Origin: Paenibacillus odorifer
GTDB lineage: Bacteria > Bacillota > Bacilli > Paenibacillales > Paenibacillaceae
Direction: 5' to 3'
DNA: 64,000 bases
NCBI RefSeq assembly: GCF_000758725.1
Contig: NZ_CP009428.1
Coordinates: 4,712,001 to 4,776,000 of the forward strand
Part shown: one piece after another, positions 9,051 through 17,986 of the stretch
Layout of the letters: every line of letters starts with the position of its first letter
Position numbering within the stretch: the first letter of the stretch is position 1
The notes under the pieces: generated by a model
Database searches by the model: none
The model's input: only the letters and a program-made list of their open reading frames with translations
What the model was told of the DNA's origin: nothing
Program-made: the position numbers and the translations under genes

Positions 9051-9400
9051 AACGCAACCTCCAAATCCGAGAGTGCAGTACTCTCGTCGTCATATAGGGG
9101 CATGATCTTGAACAGGCCTGACATTTCCAGAAGTCGCTTCACAGGTGCCGTTGCATCACACACCACCATTTTGCCGCCTTTACTATGGATCAGTTTATAC
9201 CTTCCCAGAATTACGCCGAGACCCGAACTGTCCATAAACTGCAGATGCTTAAGACTAAGGATCAAATGCGATACCTGACCCCGCATAATCGCTTCATCCA
9301 TATCCATTCTTACAAAATCGGCGGCATGATGATCGAGTTCCCCAGATAAACGGACAATCAGCACACCCCTGTGATGCTCCATTTCCACATTAGAATTCAT
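9047..9400 (-). CDS. spoIIAA: Anti-sigma-F factor antagonist
   Basis: 117 aa STAS-domain protein. The phosphorylated serine lies in FMDSSGLGVILGRYK. Unphosphorylated SpoIIAA binds SpoIIAB and frees sigma-F. I start it at the ATG at 9400, with GAGGAG 8 bases before it; a GTG three codons earlier would sit right on the ribosome site. First gene of the tri-cistronic core, preceded by a possible sigma-H promoter. Confidence 0.95.
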   Translation of the reverse strand: MNSNVEMEHHRGVLIVRLSGELDHHAADFVRMDMDEAIMRGQVSHLILSLKHLQFMDSSGLGVILGRYKLIHSKGGKMVVCDATAPVKRLLEMSGLFKIMPLYDDESTALSDLEVAL

Positions 9401-9474
9401 GCTTGCCACTCTCCTCTTCGTTGCTTTGAAAACTTGGCCTTAAGAGACAGTACCCATTCTCTTCAAGGACAAGG

Positions 9475-9502
9475 TTTCTACGTGGCAAATCAGGAATCCT
9501 GC
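9475..9502 (-). promoter_or_regulatory. Possible sigma-H promoter before spoIIAA
   Basis: On the minus strand GCAGGATTC (sigma-H -35 type RWAGGAWWW) is followed after 14 bp by AGAAA (near HGAAT), about 75 bp before the spoIIAA start. In Bacillus the spoIIA operon is driven by sigma-H from this position. The -10 lacks its last T, so this is tentative. Confidence 0.4.
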
Positions 9503-9575
9503 CTCACGACAAAACTAGAAGAAAACCCCTATGAATCTACAAAGCACATGGGCGCAATCTACAAAAAAGCTCTTT

Positions 9576-10772
9576 TTAATCCATGCCGAACATCGAGCCT
9601 GTTGTACGTTTAAAGAGCTTCCACCAGCCTGCTTTTGCCACAGCTTCCCCTGCTTTAAGTTCATACTCTTTAATCACTTGGGTTCCTTGGTAGACAACCA
9701 GCTTGCCTATGGACTGGCCTTCAGCCACTGGTGCCTTCACGCTTTCTGGAAGTACTAGTTCGTGACGAATGCCTTCTTGCGTCACACCTTTTTTCAAAAG
9801 AACACTATACGTCTCTTTCGCCGTAATCGGCAGCTCGGACTTCACACCCTTCTCAATCTTAAGGGTACCAATAGCGTCCCCTTCTTTGTGAATAGTGTGG
9901 ATCTTATATTGCGAAAAGAGATAGTCAAACATGCCCGACACTTCACTGTTACGTGTCTTCGTGTTCGGCTCACCCAGCACAACAGCAACAGCACGCAGAC
10001 CGTCTCTTGCAGCCGTAGCGGATAAGCAGAATTTTGCTTCAGCGGTATATCCTGTTTTCAGTCCATCAGCGCCTGTATAGAAACGTACAAGCTTGTTCGT
10101 GTTTACCAACCAGAATGGTTTGGTGGAATCCTTACGCAGATAATCCTGATAGGAACCGGTATATTTGATAATTCTATCATGCTTTAAAAGCTCCCGGCTA
10201 ATTACCGCAATATCGTAGGCTGAGGAATAGTGATTAGCAGCTGGAAGACCGTTGCAATTGGCAAAGTGGGTATCTTTCAGACCCAGCTCTTCCGCTCTTT
10301 TATTCATCAGATCGACAAAAGCGCTCTCCGAACCCGCTATTTTCTCTGCCATCGCCACAGATGCATCATTACCGGAGGCCATAGCGATGCCTTTGAGCAT
10401 CTCATCCACCGACATTTCTTCACCAGGCTCCAGGAAAATTTGCGATCCGCCCATCGACGCGGCATATTCACTCGTGCGCACCTTATCCGTCAGTTGCAGT
10501 CTTCCTTCATCCAGTGCTTCCACCGTAAGCAGCATCGTCATAATCTTCGTAATACTTGCGGGAGGCAGCTTATCATGGCTGTTCTTTTCATAAATAATAG
10601 TGCCGGTGCCTGCATCCATCAAAATCGCAGAACGCGCACCAGGCGCAAGATCTACAGCGGCAGCATTACTGCCAGAATCCTTGCTTTTTTCCTCAGCATA
10701 AGCACCTGACATCGGTCCTAGAACCGACACAACGATACAGAGCACAAGCACAGCAAAACGCATTTTTCTCAC
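9576..10772 (-). CDS. dacF: D-alanyl-D-alanine carboxypeptidase (DacF-type)
   Basis: 398 aa with a signal peptide (MRKMRFAVLVLCIVVSVLG..AYA). The three serine-peptidase motifs of penicillin-binding proteins are present: SITK (PPASITKIM), SGN (MASGNDASVA) and KTG (GLKTGYTAEA). A C-terminal beta-rich domain follows from ~residue 290. It trims the terminal D-Ala of peptidoglycan stem peptides outside the membrane; DacF acts on spore cortex. GTG start with GGAGGGG upstream. The position just before spoIIAA is the conserved dacF locus. Confidence 0.95.
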   Translation of the reverse strand: MRKMRFAVLVLCIVVSVLGPMSGAYAEEKSKDSGSNAAAVDLAPGARSAILMDAGTGTIIYEKNSHDKLPPASITKIMTMLLTVEALDEGRLQLTDKVRTSEYAASMGGSQIFLEPGEEMSVDEMLKGIAMASGNDASVAMAEKIAGSESAFVDLMNKRAEELGLKDTHFANCNGLPAANHYSSAYDIAVISRELLKHDRIIKYTGSYQDYLRKDSTKPFWLVNTNKLVRFYTGADGLKTGYTAEAKFCLSATAARDGLRAVAVVLGEPNTKTRNSEVSGMFDYLFSQYKIHTIHKEGDAIGTLKIEKGVKSELPITAKETYSVLLKKGVTQEGIRHELVLPESVKAPVAEGQSIGKLVVYQGTQVIKEYELKAGEAVAKAGWWKLFKRTTGSMFGMD

Positions 10773-10861
10773 AATGGTTCCCCTCCTGAACGTTAACCTT
10801 CATATCACAGGTACTGTGTTCCAGTTTCGTCAGAAAGGGTGGAAATTATTCCATTTCTAAG

Positions 10862-10939
10862 TAAATAACTATAATAATTTATCCCAAGAAGTAATGTTGT
10901 TGTCAATTAAAAAAAGCCCAGCAGTAGTTGCAGAGCATT
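10862..10939 (-). promoter_or_regulatory. Hairpin plus promoter-like TTGACA upstream of dacF
   Basis: In the 300-bp gap between dacF and the divergent serine-hydrolase gene, the minus strand has a stem GCTCTGC/GCTGGGC followed by seven T (10912-10939), then immediately TTGACA with TAAATT 19 bp downstream. This may be a remnant terminator followed by the dacF promoter; the spacing is longer than ideal. Nothing else is evident in 10773-11076. Confidence 0.3.
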
Positions 10940-11076
10940 TTTATTATAGGGGAGATCAAAAATTATTTCAAATTTTAAGTATTTCCAATTTTTTCGTATT
11001 CACTTTAAAGGAAAATGGAATATTTTAACGAATGCTATTTAAGAACTTAACTGCTTATAGAGGAGTGAATATACAG

Positions 11077-12090
11077 ATGAACCACCTTGCAGATTGTATT
11101 GAAGCAGAAGCTACACAGAACAATTTCTCTGGTGTAGTGCTGGTACAACAACATGATAAAGAAGTCAGCAGCAGCTGTTACGGTTATGCCAATAAGTCGG
11201 ATAAGCGCGAAAACAATATTCATACCCGGTTCGGCATTGCTTCCGGATGTAAAATATTTACCGCGATTGCTGTCTGCCAGCTGGTCGATCAGGGATTGAT
11301 TTCTTTTGAAAGTAGACTAATAGATTATCTTAAAAAGGTAGAGTTCCCTCTCTTTAGTCCTGACATCACCATTCATCAGCTACTTACGCATAGCTCTGGT
11401 ATTCCGGATTATTTTGATGAAACAATTATGGATGATTTCGAGGACCTGTGGAAGGCACGGCCTATGTACACCTTGCGACAGCTTGAGGATTTTGTGCCGA
11501 TGTTCCGAACCCTTCCCATGATGTGGACCCCGGGCGAACGTTTCCACTACAACAATGCCGGCTATATCGTGCTAGGCCTTCTGGTGGAGGAACTGAGTGA
11601 AATGTCTTTTTCCGATTATGTAGAGCATCACATCTTTAAGCCTTGCGGAATGGAGCAATCCGGTTACTTCACGTTAGATGCCTTACCTGCCAACTGTGCA
11701 CTAGGATACATAGAGGAAGAGAACGGGAACTGGAGAACCAACATCTACTCAATCCCGGTAAAAGGAGGCGCTGACGGTGGAGCTTTCGTCACTGCCCCCG
11801 ACCTGCAGCTATTCTGGATCGGGTTAATGAACCATACATTATTGAGTCCAGTAATCACTTCATTATTGCTTACTCCCCATGTACATGTGGATGGCGAAGG
11901 CTATTATGGTTATGGTGTATGGATTACCCTCCGCGAAGAAAAAGTGTTCAAATTTCACATTATGGGCTATGATCCCGGTGTTTCCTTCCGGTCGGCTATT
12001 TATCCAGCTAGTGGCGAGACTGTGGTCGTATTATGTAATACAAGCAGCGGGGCTTCGCAGATTTTCAATAAGATCAATAATCAGTTATAA
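11077..12090 (+). CDS. Serine hydrolase, beta-lactamase class C / PBP4* family
   Basis: 337 aa from the ATG at 11077 (GAGGAG about 11 bases before; the earlier ATG at 11032 has no site). Motifs of the family: nucleophile SGCK (GIASGCKIFTAIAV), tyrosine motif YNN (FHYNNAGYIVLG) and HIMG near the end in place of KTG. No clear signal peptide, so it may act in the cytoplasm as an esterase or peptidase. It is inserted on the opposite strand between dacF and pdp, breaking the usual sporulation-block colinearity. Substrate unknown. Confidence 0.85.
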   Translation: MNHLADCIEAEATQNNFSGVVLVQQHDKEVSSSCYGYANKSDKRENNIHTRFGIASGCKIFTAIAVCQLVDQGLISFESRLIDYLKKVEFPLFSPDITIHQLLTHSSGIPDYFDETIMDDFEDLWKARPMYTLRQLEDFVPMFRTLPMMWTPGERFHYNNAGYIVLGLLVEELSEMSFSDYVEHHIFKPCGMEQSGYFTLDALPANCALGYIEEENGNWRTNIYSIPVKGGADGGAFVTAPDLQLFWIGLMNHTLLSPVITSLLLTPHVHVDGEGYYGYGVWITLREEKVFKFHIMGYDPGVSFRSAIYPASGETVVVLCNTSSGASQIFNKINNQL

Positions 12091-12113
12091 ATATTGCACC
12101 ATTGAGCAAAACG

Positions 12114-12154
12114 CAAAGCAGCGACCTTCCCGTTATGGGAGGATCGCTGCTTTG
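12114..12154. terminator. Hairpin terminator between serine hydrolase and pdp
   Basis: AAAGCAGCGA / TCGCTGCTTT with an inner CTTCCC/GGGAGG stem. It lies between two convergent genes and can serve both. A closely similar hairpin (GCAGAGCAGC...GCTGCTCTGC) follows the peptidase gene near 21.9 kb. Confidence 0.85.
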
Positions 12155-12200
12155 TTGTCTGTTTACGGCCATAGCCATGACAATATTTATATTACCTTGA

Positions 12201-13532
12201 CTAGTACCGTGTTACCCCATCTTTAGTAACAAGTGCAAATACCAAAGGTTGGGCAGGAACAGGTTCAGAAGTGATACGGTAGGCTTCTAACACCTTACCT
12301 TCAGCTTCCTCAACTTTCTTCTCACTGGCATCGTTGATATGCAAGACTGCAAGCGTCTCGCCAATCTCTACAGCATCTCCAACCTTTTTGGAGAGTTGAA
12401 TCCCCACAGCCAGATCGATTACAGATTCCTTAGTTTCACGTCCAGCTCCAAGCAGCATAGCCGCAACGCCAATTTCCTCGGCCTGAATACCTTCTATGAA
12501 CCCCTTCGTTTTCGCCTTCACTTCAATGAATCGCTTAGCAGTAGGGAGCTTCTCCGGAGAATCAATTTGCGATACATCTCCACCTTGTGCCTTCACGATT
12601 TGTTTGAACTTCTCTAGCGCACTGCCATCTTCAATATGCGTCATAAGAATCGAACGTGCCTCCGCTTCATCCTTGGCTTTGCCGCCAAGAACAAGCATCT
12701 GGCTGCCCAGAATAAGACAGACCTCCTGTAGATCCTTTGGACCATGACCCTTCAAGGTCTCGATTCCTTCCTTAATTTCCAACGCATTTCCGATCCCGTA
12801 ACCAAGCGGCTGGTCCATATCACTGATGATTGCAACGGTATTGCGACCCAGATGCGTTCCAATGTCAACCATCGCCTGAGCGAGTGCTATAGAATCATCC
12901 AGCGTCTTCATAAAAGCACCGCTGCCTGTTTTGACATCCAACACGATCGCATCCGCACCTGCTGCAATCTTCTTGCTCATCACAGAGCTTGCAATAAGGG
13001 GGATGGATTCAACTGTTGCAGTTACATCCCGAAGGGCATACAGCTTTTTGTCTGCGGGTGTAATGTTGCCCGACTGACCGATCACGGCAGCCCCGATCTC
13101 CCCTACTTGGTCAAAGAAACGCTCACGAGCCATCTCGATAGAGAAACCACTGATTGACTCCAGCTTATCGAGCGTGCCTCCAGTGTGCCCAAGTCCACGA
13201 CCGGACATCTTCGCTACCGGTACTCCAGCAGAAGCTACCAAGGGTGCCAATACTACAGTTGTTTTATCGCCCACTCCGCCTGTGGAGTGTTTATCGACTT
13301 TAATACCTGCGATTGGGCTAAGATCTACTTGATCGCCGGACATCGCCATTTCCATCGTTAGATCGCCGGTTTCCCGCGCGTTCATGCCTTGAAAATAAAC
13401 AGCCATTGCCCAAGCAGAGAGCTGATAATCAGGCACTTCACCTTTACTATAGCCCTGAATTAGAAAGGAAATTTCCTCACGACTCAGCTCTCCGCCATCT
13501 CTTTTTTTCTGAATAATATCGACAGCTCTCAT
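12201..13532 (-). CDS. pdp: Pyrimidine-nucleoside phosphorylase
   Basis: 443 aa from the ATG at 13532 (MRAVDIIQKKRDGGELS, the family's standard N-terminus). The phosphate/nucleoside signature is clear: KVDKHSTGGVGDKTT, then MSGRGLGHTGGTLDKLES. It splits uridine and thymidine/deoxyuridine with phosphate to give the base and (deoxy)ribose-1-phosphate. Together with punA and deoB just upstream it forms a nucleoside salvage operon feeding pentose-5-phosphate. A 39-codon microORF ends one base before the start codon. Confidence 0.95.
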   Translation of the reverse strand: MRAVDIIQKKRDGGELSREEISFLIQGYSKGEVPDYQLSAWAMAVYFQGMNARETGDLTMEMAMSGDQVDLSPIAGIKVDKHSTGGVGDKTTVVLAPLVASAGVPVAKMSGRGLGHTGGTLDKLESISGFSIEMARERFFDQVGEIGAAVIGQSGNITPADKKLYALRDVTATVESIPLIASSVMSKKIAAGADAIVLDVKTGSGAFMKTLDDSIALAQAMVDIGTHLGRNTVAIISDMDQPLGYGIGNALEIKEGIETLKGHGPKDLQEVCLILGSQMLVLGGKAKDEAEARSILMTHIEDGSALEKFKQIVKAQGGDVSQIDSPEKLPTAKRFIEVKAKTKGFIEGIQAEEIGVAAMLLGAGRETKESVIDLAVGIQLSKKVGDAVEIGETLAVLHINDASEKKVEEAEGKVLEAYRITSEPVPAQPLVFALVTKDGVTRY

Positions 13533-13533
13533 A

Positions 13534-13653
13534 TTACACCTGCACTTCACGGACAATTGCGCGAGCAAGTCCGATAAATTTTGGTCTAGTCAAATTAGTT
13601 ACCTTCATTATCTGTTCAAACGTCAATGGCTCAAGTTCATTCACTTGTGTCAT
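13534..13653 (-). CDS. Unrecognised 39-aa microprotein between punA and pdp
   Basis: ATG at 13653 preceded by GGAGGT at good spacing; begins MTQVNELEPLTFEQIMK and ends ARAIVREVQV, stop TAA one base before the pdp ATG. Predicted helical and soluble, with a charged C-terminus (VTNLTRPKFIGLARAI). It lies in the same direction as punA and pdp, 40 bp after punA, so it would be co-transcribed and its translation is probably coupled to pdp. I do not recognise a family. It may be a real protein or a leader peptide. Confidence 0.6.
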   Translation of the reverse strand: MTQVNELEPLTFEQIMKVTNLTRPKFIGLARAIVREVQV

Positions 13654-13693
13654 AGATTGGACCTCCCAAAAATTCAAAATGCAGTACCCGAAA

Positions 13694-14512
13694 TTACATT
13701 TTCGGAATAAAGCCCAACACCAGCTTCAGGAAACGCTCACGCACACGGTCTGCAGTTTCCATAACCTCTTCATGGTTGAGAGGTTGATCCAGAATTCCCG
13801 CAGCCATGTTAGTAATACAGGAGATACCCAATACCTCGATACCTGCATGACGGGCAACAATGGTTTCCGACACAGTAGACATGCCCACAGCGTCAGCCCC
13901 TAGATGACGAAGCATTACGATTTCAGCAGGTGTTTCGTAGCAAGGTCCCAGCAGACCTGCATATACGCCTTCTTTGAATTCGAAATTCTGCTGCGCTGCC
14001 GTTTCCTTCGCTACCTTGATTAGGCGGCGACTATAAGCGGTTGACATATCCGGGAAGCGCACGCCCAGTGCAGGATCATTAGGTCCTATTAACGGGTTCC
14101 GACCCGTCATATTCAGATGATCCGTAAGGAGCATAAGATCGCCCGGCGTGAAATCTGTGTTCACTCCACCAGCAGCATTAGTTACTAATAGGCTGGCTAT
14201 ACCAAGTTCTTTCATAACCCGAACAGGGAATGCCGTTACCTCCGGTCCATATCCTTCATACATATGAAAGCGGCCCTTCATCATCACGACACGGCGTCCT
14301 TCAATCATACCGATCAGCAGTTCTCCCTCATGCCCTTCTACAGTGGACACAGGGAAGTGAGGAATCTCATCATATGGAATGCTGATTCCATCGGTGATCA
14401 GGTCTGCCAGCACACCGAGTCCTGAACCAAGGATCAATCCAATTTCCGGAGCCACCGGACATTTGTCTTTTATATAAATGGCTGCTTCTTGAATTTCTTT
14501 TTGAGTTAACAT
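13694..14512 (-). CDS. punA: Purine-nucleoside phosphorylase (trimeric, PNP I type)
   Basis: 272 aa from the ATG at 14512 (AAGGAGG 12 bases upstream). Signature stretches: GLILGSGLGVLAD (phosphate loop), PVSTVEGHEGELLIG, MMKGRFHMYEGY and VTNAAGGVNTDF. It phosphorolyses guanosine/inosine and their deoxy forms to base plus (deoxy)ribose-1-phosphate, which the DeoB mutase encoded just upstream converts to the 5-phosphate. Equivalent to Bacillus PupG, in the same place relative to deoB. Confidence 0.95.
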   Translation of the reverse strand: MLTQKEIQEAAIYIKDKCPVAPEIGLILGSGLGVLADLITDGISIPYDEIPHFPVSTVEGHEGELLIGMIEGRRVVMMKGRFHMYEGYGPEVTAFPVRVMKELGIASLLVTNAAGGVNTDFTPGDLMLLTDHLNMTGRNPLIGPNDPALGVRFPDMSTAYSRRLIKVAKETAAQQNFEFKEGVYAGLLGPCYETPAEIVMLRHLGADAVGMSTVSETIVARHAGIEVLGISCITNMAAGILDQPLNHEEVMETADRVRERFLKLVLGFIPKM

Positions 14513-14561
14513 GCTATGGATGATCCTCCTTAATGAATGTTGTGGCGCAACCCACATCCTT

Positions 14562-15740
14562 TTATTGCAGTTTCGCTAAAAAGCTTGTCCCATACTGCGG
14601 CGCCTTCGCACCGAAATTATCAGCAATGGTTGCGGCAACATCCGAGAAGGTCTCACGAATACCTAAGCTATCTGGATGCTTAAGGCGTGGGCTGTAAATA
14701 AGCAGTGGCACATATTCACGAGTATGATCTGTTCCGCTATGGATTGGATCATTCCCATGATCTGCTGAAATAATCAACAGGTCATCTTCACCAAGCGTGG
14801 ATAGAATTTCAGGCAGCGCCTGATCGAATACTTCCAGTGCATGACCATATCCTTCCGGATCGCGACGGTGTCCATATAAAGAGTCAAAATCCACCAGATT
14901 CGTGAACAGCAAGCCATTGAACGGTTGGCGAAGTTGCTCAATGGTGACTTCGATACCATGTTCATTGCTCTTCGTAGGGTAAGAAGCTGTAACCCCTTCA
15001 CCTGTGAAAATATCGTTGATCTTTCCTACCGCGATAACATCTTTTCCGATATCAGCCAGCGCGTTCATTACCGTTGGTTCCGGTGGTTTCACGGCATAAT
15101 CATGGCGATTTGAGGTCCGTACGAACTTTCCTGGTTCGCCAACATAAGGACGAGCAATAACGCGCCCTACGGAGAATTCAGGAGCCATAGTTAGCTCACG
15201 GGCGATTTTACACGCGCTGTATAGCTCTTCCAGTGGAATGATATCTTCATGTGCCGCAAGCTGGAATACACTGTCCGCAGAGGTGTACACAATCCAAGCT
15301 CCGGTCTTCATTTGCTCTTCGCCATATTCAACTAGAATTTCCGTACCGGAAGCTGGTTTATTACCGATCACTTTCCGGCCAGTTGCTGCTTCGAATTTTT
15401 CAATCAATTCTGCCGGAAATCCGTCCGGATACGTATTAAATGGAACCTCTATTTTCAGCCCCATCAGCTCCCAGTGCCCGGTCATCGTATCCTTACCTAC
15501 AGATACTTCCTGCATCTTGCCATAATATCCTGTTGGTGAAGCTACAGGTTCAAGCGGCGGCAGCGGAGCAATATTAGCTAATCCTAACTGCTGTAGGTTA
15601 GGGAGTTTCAATCCGGGAACACGGTTCAAAATATGACCAAGCGTATGTGAACCCGCATCACCAAAATTCGCAGCATCTGGAGCTTCTCCGATACCTACAC
15701 TATCCAGAACAATAAAACCAATTCGTTTAAATAAGGACAT
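14562..15740 (-). CDS. deoB: Phosphopentomutase
   Basis: 392 aa, full length. Alkaline-phosphatase-fold metal ligands are visible: FIVLDSVGIGEAPDA at the N-terminus, TGHWELMG mid-protein, and IISADHGNDP...GTDHTREYVPLL near the C-terminus. Interconverts (deoxy)ribose-1- and 5-phosphate. AGGAGTG precedes the ATG. First gene of deoB-punA-(microORF)-pdp; the 240-bp gap before it contains a palindrome. Confidence 0.97.
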   Translation of the reverse strand: MSLFKRIGFIVLDSVGIGEAPDAANFGDAGSHTLGHILNRVPGLKLPNLQQLGLANIAPLPPLEPVASPTGYYGKMQEVSVGKDTMTGHWELMGLKIEVPFNTYPDGFPAELIEKFEAATGRKVIGNKPASGTEILVEYGEEQMKTGAWIVYTSADSVFQLAAHEDIIPLEELYSACKIARELTMAPEFSVGRVIARPYVGEPGKFVRTSNRHDYAVKPPEPTVMNALADIGKDVIAVGKINDIFTGEGVTASYPTKSNEHGIEVTIEQLRQPFNGLLFTNLVDFDSLYGHRRDPEGYGHALEVFDQALPEILSTLGEDDLLIISADHGNDPIHSGTDHTREYVPLLIYSPRLKHPDSLGIRETFSDVAATIADNFGAKAPQYGTSFLAKLQ

Positions 15741-15844
15741 ATTGTCTTCACTCCTTTTTTAATATAGATCGTTAGTTCATTCGTTTGCACCAACAAGAAG
15801 AAACGGCTGTACCTTCTCCCGGAAGTCAGATGCTTCCGTAGCTA

Positions 15845-15861
15845 GCGATACAATGTATCGC
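15845..15861. promoter_or_regulatory. Perfect 8-1-8 palindrome upstream of deoB
   Basis: GCGATACA-A-TGTATCGC in the gap between xerD and deoB, about 105 bp before the deoB start. Candidate operator for the nucleoside operon, or half of a leader hairpin. I cannot name the regulator. Confidence 0.35.
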
Positions 15862-15982
15862 CTGTCAGGTATCCGTTTCTGCCAAAGGATAACCTGTGGA
15901 AAATTACCCATTCCCCAGTCTATCCTATAAGTATGATTCCATCATAACTATCTTACTCACAAAAAGCATCTTTGAAGCATGA

Positions 15983-16876
15983 TCAGCGCGCTCTGGGATG
16001 ATGGCTCTCATATACTTCCTTCATATTCTTACGGGCGATACCGTTATAAATCTGAGTCGTCGAAATATCAGCATGACCCAGCATTTGTTGTACGGAACGC
16101 AAATCTGCTCCACCTTCCAGTAAATGGGCGGCGAAGGAATGCCTAAGCGTATGCGGTGTAATATCCTGCTCAATGTTTGCTTCCCGTGCGTATTTTTTTA
16201 TGATTTTCCAGAACCCCTGGCGGGTTAATCGCCCACCCAGGCTATTCAGGAACATGGCCGGCTCCTCCTGATGACCACGAAGCAGCTTGTCCCGCATAAG
16301 AGAAGTGTAAGCTGCTACACTCTCAGCAGCAATGGTTCCAATGGGAACCACTCGTTCCTTGCCCGAAGTCCCTGTACAGCGCGCAAACTTCATGTCCGTA
16401 TGCACATCGTCTACGTTAAGAGAAATCAATTCAGAAACCTTTATTCCCGTTGCGTAGAGCAATTCCAGCATTGCCTTATCGCGCATCCCTTGTGCTGTAC
16501 TCACATCTGGAGCAGCCAGCAGCCGCTCAACCTCCGAAACCGCAAGCACCATAGGTGGCTTCTTATCAGGCTTCATGGTTTCCATGTCCAGTGTTGGATC
16601 CTGCTCAATTAAACGTTCCTTCAACAAATAATGAAAAAAGGCCCGCAGGGACACCGCGTTTCTGTTGAGCGTTGCAGTGGCTCTTCCCGCTCCGCGTAAG
16701 GAGCCAAGATATAACATCACATGAGCTCTTCGGATTTCTTCAGGCTGTTCAGCCCCCCGCTCTTCAGCAAACTCTAGAAACTGCGATACATCCCTACCGT
16801 AAGATTCCAGTGTATTCGGGGACAAGCCTTTATCTCCGGACAAATAATGTAAAAAAGGCTGCAAGTGTGACTTCAT
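15983..16876 (-). CDS. xerD: XerD-type tyrosine recombinase with altered catalytic residues
   Basis: 297 aa from the ATG at 16876 (AGGAGCGTG upstream), the normal XerD size, with the N-terminal core-binding SAM-like domain (~1-90) and the catalytic domain (~110-290). XerD with XerC resolves chromosome dimers at dif. Visible catalytic parts: HTLRH, LGHADIS and the nucleophile Tyr of TTQIY. However the first catalytic Arg (ATGIRVSEL in relatives) is Lys146, and the beta-hairpin Lys (GKGSKER) aligns with Thr170 (GTSGKER); the 24-residue spacing matches E. coli R148/K172. Its place between yqzK-like and deoB is the conserved Bacillus ripX/xerD locus, so this is the ortholog, not a phage integrase. 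Confidence 0.9.
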   Translation of the reverse strand: MKSHLQPFLHYLSGDKGLSPNTLESYGRDVSQFLEFAEERGAEQPEEIRRAHVMLYLGSLRGAGRATATLNRNAVSLRAFFHYLLKERLIEQDPTLDMETMKPDKKPPMVLAVSEVERLLAAPDVSTAQGMRDKAMLELLYATGIKVSELISLNVDDVHTDMKFARCTGTSGKERVVPIGTIAAESVAAYTSLMRDKLLRGHQEEPAMFLNSLGGRLTRQGFWKIIKKYAREANIEQDITPHTLRHSFAAHLLEGGADLRSVQQMLGHADISTTQIYNGIARKNMKEVYESHHPRAR

Positions 16877-17035
16877 TATTTCACGCTCCTGTCCTGGCGC
16901 AGCTACTCTTAGTGTCTTCCTGCAGCACATTCAGCATGAGGCTTCAGCAGATGTGTACACAACTCTTACTCTGCATAAATCCACCCTAGCTTTCTTCGAC
17001 ATTCTTCTCGCTTGTTCCTGCTTCCTGCGGAGCTT

Positions 17036-17269
17036 TCATTCTCCGAACCAGTAATAGAAACGTAAGCGCTGCCTTGCATCCAGACCATCATCACCAACCT
17101 CGGCGTGATCAAATGCCCGAACAGCAGTGCCTTCAGGAATTCCATAGTTCTCTATCGGACTAAGCCATTCCCCTAGCCAGCTCATAGCATAGTAGAGTAA
17201 ATAGCTTAGAGCCACAAACATGATCATAAAATACAGCTTGCGCACTGTTTTGGACACAGAAACAATCAT
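17036..17269 (-). CDS. YqzK-like small membrane protein (DUF4227)
   Basis: 77 aa with one membrane span (~12-35) and a conserved-looking C-terminus rich in acidic and aromatic residues (RQRLRFYYWFGE). Size and position between fur and xerD match Bacillus yqzK. Function unknown; the location in a sporulation/Fur neighbourhood is conserved. Confidence 0.8.
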   Translation of the reverse strand: MIVSVSKTVRKLYFMIMFVALSYLLYYAMSWLGEWLSPIENYGIPEGTAVRAFDHAEVGDDGLDARQRLRFYYWFGE

Positions 17270-17366
17270 AAGGACGCCTCCTATTACATATAAATGAATT
17301 CTGCTCGTCCTTCATTTTATGCTCCAAAAAAGGCTGATATGTATGGCTCTAATAGACTAATCATTT

Positions 17367-17402
17367 AAAAAGCCCCCTCCGGTATAGGAACCGGGGAGGA
17401 CT
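17367..17402 (-). terminator. Terminator after fur
   Basis: AGTCCTCCCCGG / CCGGAGGGGGCT stem with T5 on the minus strand, about 30 bp after the fur stop. Confidence 0.85.
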
Positions 17403-17431
17403 TGTGAAGTTAATTCTTAATATAAGATAAC

Positions 17432-17896
17432 TTAGGATGGATTTCCGTCTGTATTGTTCTTATCAGTACAGCGGTAGCAAATCCCATGGAAATCAAGTCT
17501 ATGATCAAGCACTGTGAAATTAAACTCTTTCTCCAGTCGCTCTTCCAGCGGACCGAGCCAATCCTCGCGAATCTCATCCATACTGCCGCATTGCACACAA
17601 ATTAAGTGATGATGATGATGCTTCGCAGTATCTGTTCGCAAATCATACCGGGCTACACCGTCGCCGAAATTGATCTTTTCTACGACATGTAGCTCACTGA
17701 GAAGTTCGAGGGTACGATACACAGTCGCAAGACCGATCTCGGGAGCTTTCTCCTTCACGAGCATAAATACGTCTTCCGCGCTAAGATGATCTTCCTCATT
17801 CTCCAGCAGCACTCTTAAGGTCGCTTCCCGTTGGGGTGTAAGCTTGTATCCTTGGGATTGTAACTGTTGCTTAATCTTGTCTATCCGTGCTTCCAC
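17432..17896 (-). CDS. fur: Ferric uptake regulator
   Basis: 154 aa from a GTG at 17896 with GGAGGG six bases before it; an upstream in-frame ATG would add 28 residues with no homology. Winged-helix DNA-binding part (LTPQREATLRVLLEN, LATVYRTLELL), then the metal sites: HHHHH cluster, CVQC and CYRC. It represses iron-uptake genes with Fe(II). The window holds one good Fur box (1051). Downstream of spoIIM, as in Bacillus. Confidence 0.95.
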   Translation of the reverse strand: MEARIDKIKQQLQSQGYKLTPQREATLRVLLENEEDHLSAEDVFMLVKEKAPEIGLATVYRTLELLSELHVVEKINFGDGVARYDLRTDTAKHHHHHLICVQCGSMDEIREDWLGPLEERLEKEFNFTVLDHRLDFHGICYRCTDKNNTDGNPS

Positions 17897-17986
17897 CTGT
17901 CTCCCTCCCCCTTGGATAATTACCGCACCGGTCTTCAAACCACTTCTTCCATTATAGGGGGTGTCGCTTTCAGAAGTCAAACGCTT

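Noticed and set aside
16877..17035. 17-codon ORF overlapping the yqzK-like stop (MKAPQEAGTSEK...)
   Set aside because: Too short, no ribosome site of its own beyond the overlap, and no pattern to support it.
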